A stretch of DNA of 64,000 bases, from assembly GCA_026874595.1 (NCBI GenBank), contig CM049306.1:22679019-22743018 (forward strand), read 5' to 3'. This document shows positions 33,355 through 45,412 of this stretch, one piece after another. The notes below the pieces were generated by a model. The model was not told the origin of the DNA, did not search any database, and saw nothing but the letters and a program-made list of their open reading frames with translations. The DNA comes from Sipunculus nudus. Lineage: Eukaryota; Annelida; Sipuncula; Golfingiida; Sipunculidae. The position numbers were made by a program, and so were the translations under genes. Numbering within the stretch: position 1 is the stretch's first letter; the number at the start of each line of letters is the position of its first letter.

Positions 33355-34451
33355 GTATGGATTTTTCTCTTTCTCTTCCTTTCCCATAAATTAAGAACCT
33401 GCCTGCATATGATAACAGTTGTACCAGCCTGCAAGGTTCATATAACTTAAACCTTTTCTTAATACTATAATATCAAATTTTATGCCCTCAGCATATGTTT
33501 GGTGACATGCTTGTGTTACTTGTTTCTGTGACCAATTCAACTTTCATAGTATAACATTTCATGTTGAAACAAATTAAACTTATAAATAAGTAACAGTGGT
33601 TTAATACTTAATCATCAAATAACTATCAAGTAGATGCAACATTGACCCCACAAAAATGTGGTATTCATGCTGTTACCATAGGTATTGACTTTAGAACAGG
33701 ACATGTTTTTACTGATACTAAGGTGGACCTTGTGTGTGTTATATAGTTGGTCTGTGATAAGCCTGGCAGTATTTAAAAAAAACAGAGGTCCAGCTGGGTC
33801 TTGTTAAACTATAAGCCTTGAATGAATATCATAAAGTTCAATTTTGAGGTGTAAGTTGAGCTTCATGGCCCAGATTGAATGTATGTATATGTAAATGTAA
33901 TAGTTCAGTTTTGAAGTGTCAAGAAATTGATGAAAATGAATAATAAAATGCTGTTTCCATGTCCATGAATTGCTGTAATTCTAAATGTACAGAATGTTAG
34001 ATTAATAAGGTTGTATACCACATGAGGACTGAACCTTGTATTTATCTTCAGATTAGTATTAGATTTCTGACATCTTTATGTTTATGCTAACAGGTAATAT
34101 CCCACACAGTGTTCATTGTATCCTGACTAAATTTGAAAGTCATTACTAAGATGGTTTGTTTTGGGTTTATAAATATGAAATAGACATGAAATTTATGATC
34201 TCAGAAAATCAATCCAGATTGAATCCAGGTGTTAATGTGCATGGGTCCTGAGGCGCTCAGTAAAGGTTAAGTTGATCTGAGTAGTGATCCACCACTGAGT
34301 AACAGTTCACTGAAATGATGTTTTTACTGTCAGAGGTACAAATTTCTCAATTCCTCATACCGTTCCAGTGTCCTAATGAATTTTAAGTGTTAAAAGTTTT
34401 TTTTAAAAGCATTTACATATTAGAGTGTGTACAAAGTAGTACAGCTTCAGT

Positions 34452-34456
<5 letters not shown>

Positions 34457-34502
<46 letters not shown>

Positions 34503-34516
34503 TATATATATATATA
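34457..34516. repeat. (TA)n microsatellite
   Basis: TA repeat with two small interruptions. Confidence 0.95.
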
Positions 34517-37186
34517 CATGTAATAATGTTCTAAAAAATGTTACTAAGTAGAAATACAAAGTGCTTGAGGCTTTGGTTGTTAATTATACCGTGCTGAAGT
34601 AGATAATGCCTTGTTCGTGATTTGTATGTATTGTATACAGCCCAGTGACCTGGCCACTAGTGAGGTCAGACAGATTTATTAATAATGAGTTTCTTCAGAG
34701 AGCATATATAGTACAGTTAGCATACAAAGTGGTTTGTGCTATAAATACTGCACACCAATTACTTTTATGTGCAACATCTATCAGTCATGGACTGGTCAGG
34801 GATGGTTGAAAGGGAACCCTAGTGGTTTCTTGGACAACCATGAGAGGACACTTTGAGTGATGTACCAGCTCAATAGGGAAGGTTACAAGGCTGATTGGCA
34901 GAGAATAAAGGGTTAGATTTACAATGGGAAGCTCCTTAATGAGAAGACACTGATCATGGCTTCAGTGACTTACATCTCGTGCTCTGGTTTAAGGAGACGG
35001 TCTCTGATTGCCTTGCATATAGTGGGGATGTTTAGATCCTGTGGTTAAAAATAGATATGAGTAATATATAAATTCTGACACTAAACCAGGACCATCCACT
35101 CAGATCAGTGTGAATATTTCTTTCCATCTATAGATGAGTCTTGTTCGGAAGACATATCTAAAGTGAACAAGTCATTTCAACATATATTTTGAGCGAACCA
35201 GCAAATCAGTCATTTAAAAAACTATGTAGGATTTTGCTTATTTTTTGGCTATATGCATTTATTTCTAATAATTTAATTTGAAGTTTCTTTTGTGTGCACA
35301 ATATGTACAGAATTAGCAAGCACTCTGTTCACACCTCTCTGTCTGACCATAAATTTTGTTTACTGACATTCATGAAAGTTATCTTTAATGAACTCCTACC
35401 AGAAGTGTCACAAGATTTGTTTTTCAGGAAACTTTAGAAATGTTCAGTCATTTCACCCAAAGAATAATATGGTCCAATAAATCTGTAAAGTTGAGACCAT
35501 GTTGCAACTAGACAAAAATATCTGTATTTTTTTTTAATTATTTATCTTTAATTTACTTATATTGAGAGCATAATTTTAAGATTCTTCTCCCAGCGGGGTA
35601 TGCAGTGAAGTAATTGCTGATGCTGTATGACAGTTCATGAAACAAGAGTCTCTGATTTGCAACCATGATTATCACATAATCTCTGATTGTCATAACATGT
35701 TTATTAAATTTCTGATGTCTGTGTATTCCAGGCCAGAAAAAAATGATAAAGTGACTCTGTGTGTTTGTGTGTGCTTCGGCAAATCCTCCCTCTGGCATAC
35801 AAAAACACAAATGGGACATACTTTTCACAAAAAGTTGTGTACCATTACCCCCTGTCCTTTAGTGCTATGCCAGAGGAGGAGGGGCTTAATTAATCTCTGA
35901 TGTAAGAGAGTCCAAGAAATTGTATTTTCGATTTTTGTGATAGAAACAGAAATCCTGCAGGACCTTAAAAAGTCTTATTTTTGATTTTGCATTTTTTAAG
36001 GCCTGGAAAAGGTCTTAAAATGCCAGGAATCCTGACATAGGTCTTACAAAGGTCTTAAATTTGATTTTATCCATCCTGGTTATGATAGGTTCAGTTAGAT
36101 GATCAAACGTTAGCTTGAGACAGTTTAGGAGAAGTAGCCACGGTTACTTTTCAAAGAAAGATCTCCGTAGATTCTCATTCTCGCACTACCATGAGACCAG
36201 GCAAACTTGAAGTGATCACCATTTGGGATCTTATGTAGTTTAAAGCACAGTAGGGCCATTAAAAAATTCTGTGTATAAAAGGGTCTTAAATTTTCTGTCA
36301 GCTTGTCTTAAAAAGGTCTTAAATTGCTTTGCAAAGAGGTGCAGGAACCCTGAACAAGGAAACCGTATTCCACACAAAGGAAACACAATTTTGTCAAAAC
36401 ATAAATTCTAAACAACTAAAAGATGGTGCCATGTATTTTTGTACATGGGAAATACCATTATTATATTTATGCCTGATAGTCATTTTCCCCATTTTCTTTA
36501 ACTAGGGGGAATACATTAAAGCAAAAAGTATCCCACATCAAGCAGTTTATATCAGGATTTTTTGTTTCTCAATAACAAGTGTATGCATGAGAAGGACCAA
36601 TGAATCTGCATGTGTGATTTTCTTTTTGCAAATCAGAAGGGAGATTTTACCAATCAAAATAAAACTTGTGTGAGAAGTATCTGTTTGAATTTGCATCCAG
36701 GGTTGTCTTCTGATACGTTATGACATATAGCTCTAGTTTGCACCTTGGTTGGTGCATCTTATCGTGAACAGATTACCAGTTTAACTGGTAAAGCTCTTGA
36801 TGTTCTGTTTGTCAAGATGAAATAACAGGCCAGCCTGTAGGTATTGGCAGTATTTGTGTTTGTGATGTAAACACCATTGCTGGTTTATGATCTGACGTGC
36901 CGACCTCAAAGGATCCATGTTTTACAATCCCTCACTCATAACACAGTCTTTCCTTAACCATAGAGCAGTTTGCTGACTTTGACTGTGTGCCATACAGGGG
37001 TCATGTACCCAGCACTGACTTATTATACAAACTGGATATTATTGATGTGCAGGATATAGCTCAGGGGCCCTTTGCTTTGCCTGTGACAGTGCATCATACA
37101 GGGGTTATACACTTACTATCACTCAGTGCTATCATACTGTACAAACTTGAATTGATTGTTGATATATAATTTAATGGAGCAGACCT

Positions 37187-37207
37187 CCCCCCCCCCCCCC
37201 CCCCCCC
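37187..37207. repeat. Poly-C tract
   Basis: 21 C residues. Confidence 0.95.
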
Positions 37208-37689
37208 TTCCCACTTTGAATTAAGTGTCATACTGTGTTGTACATGGGTCACAAACCTTAAATTATTATAACAAAATGATAATGATTTATGTGTTAGTTG
37301 TATTGCTGAAGCACTAAAACTGTTTGATTATACTGTGACAGCATGCCATACAGGAATAATACACTCTGAAAATCAGAAAAAAAAATGATACGATCATTAA
37401 ATTCAAGTTGTGTAGAACCCCTTGTGTGTTAAAATCAATATTCACTATCAGTCTCTGCACAACTAATTTCAGTTTTACTATGTAAAACTCCATTAAGATG
37501 AATATTTGATATGTCAGATCTTTTATGTTGCACATACTTATATGCATACAATGCCATACATACCGCTTATTTAACCAGAATGCAGGTAGTCGACAAGTGA
37601 CTACGTGTATCTGCCGAAATCAGAGTGGGACGGGTGAAGTGAGGCATGGATTGAGTGGCAAGGGGAAATAGAGTGTCACAGTTGTATAC

Positions 37690-38920
37690 ATATGCAAAAA
37701 GTCAAATCACTGCCGAGATATGAGTGATTTTATCCCATGGCAGACAAACAGACAGACGCTGTGCAAAAATGGTTGCAGGTGGCGCCACCAGTTTTGCCTA
37801 TAATAAAGAGCTCTGTGAGATCTGTACACATGCAAAATTTTGGTCCAATCGGTCAAACAGTTCCTGAGATAAAATCTTGGATGTCTGCAGCATAAATGTG
37901 AATGTAGGTGGCGCCACCTGTCATAAAATCAAGAAAGCTATCCAAGATGTCTTAACATGCAAAATTTTAGGCAGATAAGTCCACTGCCGAGATATGAGTG
38001 ATTTTATCCCACGGCAGTAGGGCGCTGTGCAAAAATGGTTGCAGGTGGCACCACCAGTTTTGCTTATGATAAAGAGCTATGTGAGATCTATACACATGCA
38101 AAAGTTTGGCCCGATCAGTCAAACAGTTCCCAAATAAAAGCCTGGATGTCTGCAGCTTAAACATAAAAGCAGGTGGCGCCACCTGCCACAAAATCCAGAA
38201 ATCTATCCAAGATGTATAAACCTGCAAAATTTTTGGGCAGGTAAGTCAAACCACTGCAATGATATGAGTGATTTTATCCCACGGCAGACAAACAGAAAGA
38301 CACTGTGCAAAAATGGTTGCAGGTGGCGCCACCAGTTTTGCCTATGATAAAGAGCTATGTGAGATCTATACACATGCAAAATTTTGGCCCAATTGGTCAA
38401 ACAGTTCCTGAGTTATGAGCTTGGATGTCTGCAGCGTAAACGTGAATGTAGGTGGCGCTACCTGTCATAAAACCAAGAAAGCTGTCCAGGATGGATACAC
38501 GCAGAATTTCAGGTGGATAAATCCAACCAATGCAGAGAGATGAGTGATTTTATCCCAAGGCAGATGAACAGATGGAAGCTGTGCAAAAATGGTTGCAGGT
38601 GGCGCCACCATTTTTTATGTATGTTATAAAGCTCCAAGGGCTACATTTGTGCAAAATATTTTTCCTGATCGGTCAAACGGTTCCCGAGATATGTGGGTTA
38701 ATGTGTGAAAACAGACCCACAGATGGACACAGAGCGCAGAGGAAAGGTCAGAGTTCTACAAAATGGGGGCGCAGCAGTTCACATGTGACCTGAACATAAT
38801 CCCGGGTTTCGTAAAATTCCGCCCAACGATTCTGGATTAGTTCTCCAGACACCTACGCCGCGGCGGCAGTGGGCTGAAAACATAGTATCCAAAAAAACTC
38901 TGTTTTTGGGGATACAATGT
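37690..38920 (-). mobile_element. Hairpin-ended element with about 275-bp tandem monomers, inverted copy
   Basis: About three and a half monomers, each with two copies of the palindrome GGTGGCGCCACC or a close variant (about 37779, 37907, 38046, 38172, 38323, 38450, 38599). The right part (38640-38880) is the reverse complement of 62680-62960, and the element ends in a hairpin, GTATCCAAAAAAAC / GTTTTTGGGGATAC (38885-38915), whose partner is at 62645-62674. No protein is encoded. Monomer arrays, terminal hairpin and sub-terminal inverted repeats resemble HINE/pearl-type non-autonomous Helentron derivatives; this assignment is inference. Confidence 0.7.
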
Positions 38921-39406
38921 TTAATGAAGTAATGGTAGGGTTGCTTATGTAAATAAACCAGCCATGGTTATCTAGGATACAAGTAAGTGACTGTTCTGTC
39001 TGGATTTATTGCCAGGTTACTTCCCCACCTAGACAGAGCACCAGCATGAACATGTAGAGCACCTCAATGTAAAGAGTGTGTTAAGTGGAAACCTGGTAAA
39101 CAGAGGTAGATCAGTGAGTCAGGTATCTGTACTGGGCACAAGTTTGCAATTCAGCAAAGCCAGGCAAGGCTTGTGTCAGTATGCTTTATTTCATGCCAAA
39201 TGTATACCAACTGGTCTTGGTTTAAGTGTGACTCATACTTTGTGTTAATGGTTGGCAAACAAATAGGTGTTTAGACTAAATATGTAGATATCTCTAGAAA
39301 CAATACCTTTGCCAGGTAAATAAGGCAGTAACTGATACAACATATTAAAGCTGCATAGTAGATAGCATATAATTAAAGATGAAAAGTAACACAGTGACAG
39401 TCTGTT

Positions 39407-39715
39407 TTGAGTAATGTTTGTGCACTTAAAGCAGATTCATTTGGCAGTGATTTACTGGAGAGCCCAGTGCTGCCAACATTTAAAATGTGCTGTCTTTATG
39501 CACCAAAATCAGAGTCTGGTCAAGTGGAGGTGATGTCACCTGAATGTAGTGTTACTCTTACAAGTTTCTCATGGGCACTCGCCAAGAATGTAAGGTCTAA
39601 ATCTGTTAGATTCATGCAGTTACCTGTTATCAATCAAATTGCATTAAGGTACGGTATATCAAAAGAAACAATGGCTGCAGTGACAGATGGCACCCCATCC
39701 AACACAGACTTATAA
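39407..39715 (+). pseudogene. Possible transposon-protein remnant (102 codons)
   Basis: An open plus-strand frame whose C-terminal half, 'LPVINQIALRYGISKETMAAVTD', resembles the '...RYGISDRTAAAIA...' motif I recall from invertebrate DNA-transposon proteins. The frame starts at a Met but its first half looks shifted. Downstream AT-rich sequence to about 41500 may be the rest of the same element. There is no evidence that it is an exon of the host gene. Confidence 0.3.
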
Positions 39716-42046
39716 ATTAACAAGGTAAATGAACTAGTCACTAACATGGTTGATTTATTGATAGATAATCATCGTCAAACAACCTTGGTTTAATTTAGCT
39801 TTAGAATTCATATTAATAATAATTTTAGTCACAGCTATGTATATATATTTAGAATCCTTAGAATATTCTCTATCAGATGAGATATATTTAAAAAGTGTAA
39901 CAGTGTCCACTTTGAAAATTTAAAACTTGAAATGATTTAAAATTTTTTTTTTAATTGGATATATCTCAAAATTGGCATAGGGTATGTATGTGGAAATAGT
40001 ATCATTTGAAACTACATACAAATATCTCCAGGCATTTTTTTGGTTATATATTTATTGTCTTTTTTTCATAATGAATTTTAAATTTAAAAAAAATGTGTTG
40101 TTTACAATACTTATTTCGTTTAAATAACGTATTTCTACTACACTAAAAACGATATAGGAAAAAGAAAAAAATGCATTTTAGAATACTTGTTGATTTACCT
40201 AAATGCAAAATTTGAAGACTATATATTCGATGGTTATTGAGAAATATCGCTCTGAAGACCTTACAGTCTCCTGAAATACTGTTTTGAGAAAACGGCCAAA
40301 AACTGTTTGGGAAGAGAAATTTCGTTTTGAGTGGAAAACAGGGATATAACCGCAAGTGACAGTTGTATTTTTTCACTAAATGTTCGGATGAGAATCGGTT
40401 TCAATATATAAATTATAAAATTTAATGGTTTATCAATGTTAAAAAAAGGATTTTATTAGGCATCATGACAACTGGAGAACTGTCAAACTAAAGTAGGCGG
40501 AGCTTACTGGTCCGAGGGGTCGGTCATCGGTAATCAGGTCATGGGCTACTGCGCCGGGGCACGCGTCAGGTGTGAAGTGACTGATAAGAACGATCACTCT
40601 GTTTACTCTGCGCCCTCATTCAGACCACCATATACCCTAATCCAATTAACAGCTTGTCTCTCCCTCTCACAATTATGTATGAGACACTACATAGCTAGCA
40701 GCAACACATATCTCCCTCTCTCATTATATTTATTTACACCAGTCATATACGCGCTAAATCGTGCTGCGGCCGCTGTTCCTTTACCGATCGCTCTCATAGC
40801 TAAGACTCCGGCGCGTTCACTTTGCAAAATTTGTTAGCAGGCGACGTGGTGGTGTAACTTGGTGCCGCGTTCCTCTCACAAAATTCATTCGTGCACCGCA
40901 GTCCCATATTGCTGAACCACCCTGGGCGTTTATCTACATCCACCACTAACGACACGGGAACCTTGTGATCAGCAGTATGTGACTGTCTCTCGAATTTTAT
41001 CTTCGCTCATTCTACTCTATTTTCTTCAACCCATGACGTTCAGTTTGAAGATAGTGTATAATATAGAAGAAGGAAAGATGTATTCGGTAATGGTTTTGGC
41101 GATGTAATGATAGACCCTGGGAGTAAATGTTATAGTGTATAACAGGGTCAATGTTACAGAAATAACAATGGGTAAATTCATATTTCTGGGTATATTCTTG
41201 GTGCCAGGACCCTTATTGGGTGACACTAACATATTTTAGGGCAGTGACATAGACATTATTCGGCCACTGGAGGAGAACGATGTACAGTTTACTTCTGGGT
41301 TAGGCGTATAGGGGGGATGTGTTTGTATTAATTAGTGCCAATTAGTAAGTGCCAGTAATAAAGATAAGCTCTTTCCCGGCTGACTGACCGCGGCTTCCCC
41401 ACGCCTGTCAATCAACCATTTGCCTAATACCGCGAGCGCATGGTTAACCAATAAGCAACTTGCAAGCTGCTAGTTGGTCCTGTTTGCACCCCACATGGGG
41501 TTGACATCTGAATTAAAACACTTATTTTTCTAATTGATACAATATAACCCCAGGAACGTGTTTTTGTGAAAAGATAGATAGCAAACATCTATAAAACCAG
41601 ATGTTTTTCAGAAAAATGTAATTTTCATGATTTTTGACGATGATTAGACCTTAACATACTTAGATAATCACCATAATTAAAGAAGTATCTGGGCACTTTG
41701 TAAACACCAGATGAATGTCAAGTCAGAATGAGTCAAGTCACATCAAGCCAGGTGTCATATTGCTCAGTCGATTAAAGGCAAGGAATTCAGCTCAACTTTT
41801 AAGTTTAAGAAAAAAGATTAAAAATTTAGTCTACTTTTTCCAAGTAGGCCCAATGGGCCTGTTATGTGGTTTGAATGGCTCTAAATCAGTGTGGAAGATT
41901 ATTTTGTCGTTTTAAAATCTCGCTATTTAAATAAATGAGAGAAAATATATTAAATATAAATATTAAGTCCATTGATACTTAATGTCCAAATTTATTCATC
42001 ATTTCATGTTGTATTAGCAATGTTGTGGCTCTGTATTGGTCCATAA
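39716..42046. other. NT5C2 intron; CpG-bearing island of foreign sequence
   Basis: 40490-41470 is notably richer in CpG (GGTCGGTCATCGG, GCGCCGGGGCACGCG, GCGGCCGC) than the surrounding intron, suggesting a younger insertion. No frame can be supported. Confidence 0.4.
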
Positions 42047-43112
42047 TCTGTTTTATAATTGTATCCCCAAAGTCAGGATACTATGATTAAAGCACAGTTG
42101 CACCACCGCAGAGATTTCGTTTGAATGCGATAACTCAATAAATATTTCACAGATCTTTACCAAACTTGACATGTGCATAGATATGGATGAGAGGACAAAG
42201 CCTAATTAAAATGGGGTCATGACCTTTACAAGGAGAGTGACCTTGACCTTGAATAGGTCCATTTTGGGGGAAAATCACACATATTCTTAAATATATGAAG
42301 AAATCTTGCATGGATTGATCCAAAAATCAACTTTACTGAAGATCTTGGAGTGTTGTCATGTATTGGAAACTGGTGGCACTACCTGTTATACTTTTCTTGT
42401 TTTCGTGCTGTGTAATACACACATCATTGCCACTGAACAGTACTGTGAGCTTTATAAGCTTCACCTTCAAGGTCGGTGGCACCATCTGCAATCGTTTTGG
42501 CATGGCATCCATCCATACGTGTGCTTTAGGTGAAAATTGCTCATATCTCTGGAGTGGTACAGGGTATAGGTCTGAAATTTGGCATGTCCATCCATCTTGG
42601 AAAGTTTTTCATAAACCAGACAGGTGGCACTACTTGCCTTCCGGATTTTGTAAAATAAATTAATGCCCTTTACTGTGGAGTGATTTGACCTATTGGCATG
42701 AAAATGTGCATATCCATAGATCTTTGACTCCTCCATCTTGTACTTAAGACTGGTGGTGCCATCTGCAATTGTTTTGGCGTGGCATCCATCTGAACATGTG
42801 CTTTGGGTGAAAATTGCTCATATCTTCGTAGTGGTTAAAAGTATTGTTCTTAAACTTGGCATGTCTATCCATCTTGGAAAATTTTCTTGTAATCCAGACA
42901 GGTGGGACCACCTACCTTCCCTTTTTCCGTAAAATAAATTAATGCTCTTTTCTCAAAGGAGATTCAACATATTGGCCCCCAGATTTGGTGAAAAATATTG
43001 TTTCTCAAGTTGATAAATCGAAGAAACCATAGTCGCCAAGTGTCAGTATATGCTGCTGAAGATGGGGGCTATGGGGATACTATGGCACCTATGGTGCCAA
43101 GAAATTTTTCAT
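42047..43112 (+). mobile_element. Hairpin-ended repeat element, copy with two ends
   Basis: It starts ATTGTATCCCCAAAGTCAGGATACTATG (a GTATCC/GGATAC hairpin) and ends GGGGATACTATGGCACC followed by a small GGCACC/GGTGCC hairpin. Inside are two units about 282 bp apart (42539 and 42821) sharing CATATCT.YGKAGTGGT, TTGGCATGTC.ATCCATCTTGG and CAGACAGGTGG. It also has the phrase GTGACCTTGACCTTGAATAGG. The Met-initiated frames inside are not conserved between units, so not coding. Confidence 0.65.
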
Positions 43113-43186
43113 TTATCTTTATGATTGGTCAGGCTATTGTGTGAATATTGTAAATTAATAACAATTACATCACAAAAGTTGACTTG

Positions 43187-43243
<57 letters not shown>

Positions 43244-44972
43244 TATGGTTTGTCCATATTTGGGGGTTAAATTTTTCAAGATTTTCATCCTTTTAGTGTT
43301 TTGTGAAGGTTCCATTTTTGTGAACTTACCAAACCGTATCTACACAGAGTATATTGATTATTATATTGATAATTTAACTGGTGCGTAAAGTCTTATCAAT
43401 ATGACAAACTTATCGAACATTGAAAACATCAGGAATGGAAATACTCACGAGTTCATTATTGGCAGATTATGCAAAAGATCTGATATTATTTGAAATATCA
43501 ATCTTTTGTTTATGGATAACATAAAATGTATGTTCCTATAAAGAATTTTTAGTATCATTCCTTAAACTTGATGGATAATGTACATGTGTTGCCAGTGAGG
43601 CTGTAGTATTAAGGACTGTACCATGTGACAACCATGTGAGGAAAATCTTTAAAATTCCAAGGTCTGAGACCTATCTGTACCAAACCTATTGTCCAAGGTG
43701 AGGTGACCATGTTAACTCTCAGGTCAACAATGTCAGGGCCAAGGATGAGATGAATATGATAATTATTATAGATTATAGTATGCTCATTCAGCTGTACTGG
43801 AAAAGTTTACACATTCAGAATTATTACCAGAGGTCAATGTCCAGTTAGCGATCAGTGTGGGAAAGTACTGATACTACCCACCTTGTGTTAAAGACTTTAG
43901 AAAACTGAAATATTTTTTTTTAAACAAGAGGATTGTGCAGATGTGCACCAGCATGGCTATTAGTTGTTATGATGAGTTGAGCATTCAGGGCTCAGATATA
44001 TTATAAATTTAGGGTATAAGGCTTCATATACCTAATTTAGAGTAATTGTTATTATGACTATTGTGCTATGATATGTGTTATCTTATCAAGACATGCAGAG
44101 TTTTCGTATGATAATAAAAATAATACACAAAAAGGTTTTTTAACTGATATTAGGAGCCAAATGTTGCTGAAGTTAAATACCAGCTCTACAGGTAAGGGGA
44201 TATGTTGGCTGATGTATTATAACAAATCTAAATTTCTATTGAGTACCACTTATCAAATTACAAATATGAAGTATGTATGAGTAAACTAAATATTATAAGA
44301 AATCAAATGTAAATATTATAACCCTAAAGGAGTAGACCTGCCTTGTCCTGATTCCAGTCTGGAGCTATTTAAATGGACCAGAAGTACTCCAGACCTGAGC
44401 ACTCCAGATACTCAATTCAGCTTTGGTGTCAGCTATGAAGGAGGCACCCTGTCAGTTCAGTCAGCTTATCAGGTTGGCAGACTTTCAGTCATGCTGAGCT
44501 GTAGTAAGTTGTTTCAAGTTTGCCAGTGTTATATCTAATCAACCAGTCATTACCAGGCAATATTAAACCTTTAAGATATTTTAAGTTGTACACCAGACTA
44601 GTTATGGAGAGATCTTCCTGGGAGCCCATATTTCAGTGAATATAGCTATTAAATATACTTTCTGGGAGTTACAGAAAACTGAAATAAGCTTTTGAGTGCT
44701 GGCAAAAATCTTGTTGGTCTAATTAGTTAACATAGCTGAGATGACTCCTTGTGGGAGAAAGTCTTTTAGATAAATCTTAATCACAACATCTTGACAAAGT
44801 TCCATTTAGTCAGATGATCTTTGCTTTGAGACCTAATTGGTCTTGGTCATGTTGATCAACTTACTACTTTTACTGTAAGAAGTTTGCTAGTTGTTTTTTT
44901 TTAGTTGGGCCAGAGGCTGAGATCACATGACTGTTTCATCCTTAGATTTACTATTTTTTTTATTTTGCTAAT
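43113..44972 (+). other. NT5C2 intron, no recognised feature
   Basis: Apart from the TA tract, CpG-poor intronic sequence without a supportable exon. Confidence 0.45.
43191..43242. repeat. (TA)n microsatellite
   Basis: About 26 TA units. Confidence 0.95.
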
Positions 44973-45412
44973 TAGCTCAGCTGACTATAAGTCATCTGAG
45001 CTATAGTCGTGGTCCATTGTCCGTCTGTCCGTCCGTCCGTCCGTAGATGTGGCACGTTTTGAAACCGTAAGACCTAGGAATCCAAAATTCAGCATAATGT
45101 AAGATGTCCCCAAGATCTCCTACCAAGCCGAAAACTGGGTCTTTGTGACTTTGTTCCTTTGAGAAATTAAGGAAAAACCTCATTTTTAGCTCAGCTGACT
45201 ATAAGTCATCTGAGCTATAGTCGTGGTCCATTGTCCGTCGTCCGTCCGTCCGTCCGTCCGTCCGTCCGTCCGTAGATGTGGCACGTTTTGAAACCGTAAG
45301 ACCTAGGAATCCAAAATTCAGCATAATGTTAGATGTCCCCAAGATCTCCTACCAAGCCAAAAACTGGGTCTTTGCGACTTCATTCCTTTGAGAAATCAAG
45401 GAAAAACCTCAA
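44973..45412 (+). repeat. Hairpin plus (GTCC)n repeat, two 214-bp tandem units
   Basis: Each unit begins with a 13-bp imperfect hairpin (AGCTCAGCTGACT, ATA loop, AGTCATCTGAGCT) and then a GTCC array (45021-45044 and 45231-45272), followed by about 130 bp of shared sequence. Units begin at 44973 and 45187. Repeats with an AGCTCA hairpin followed by CCGTCCGTCC are familiar from mollusc genomes, which supports the host assignment. Confidence 0.8.

Larger units (their letters stand above)
33355..37689 (+). other. Probable NT5C2 intron, 5' part
   Basis: CpG-poor, T-rich unique-looking sequence with a (TA)n tract (34457-34516) and a poly-C tract (37187-37207). No coding exon recognised on either strand. 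Confidence 0.5.

Noticed and set aside
37966-38400. Minus-strand frames of 65-86 codons sharing 'LYHKQNWW' motifs.
   Set aside because: They lie in the tandem monomers of the hairpin-ended element and recur only because the monomer repeats.
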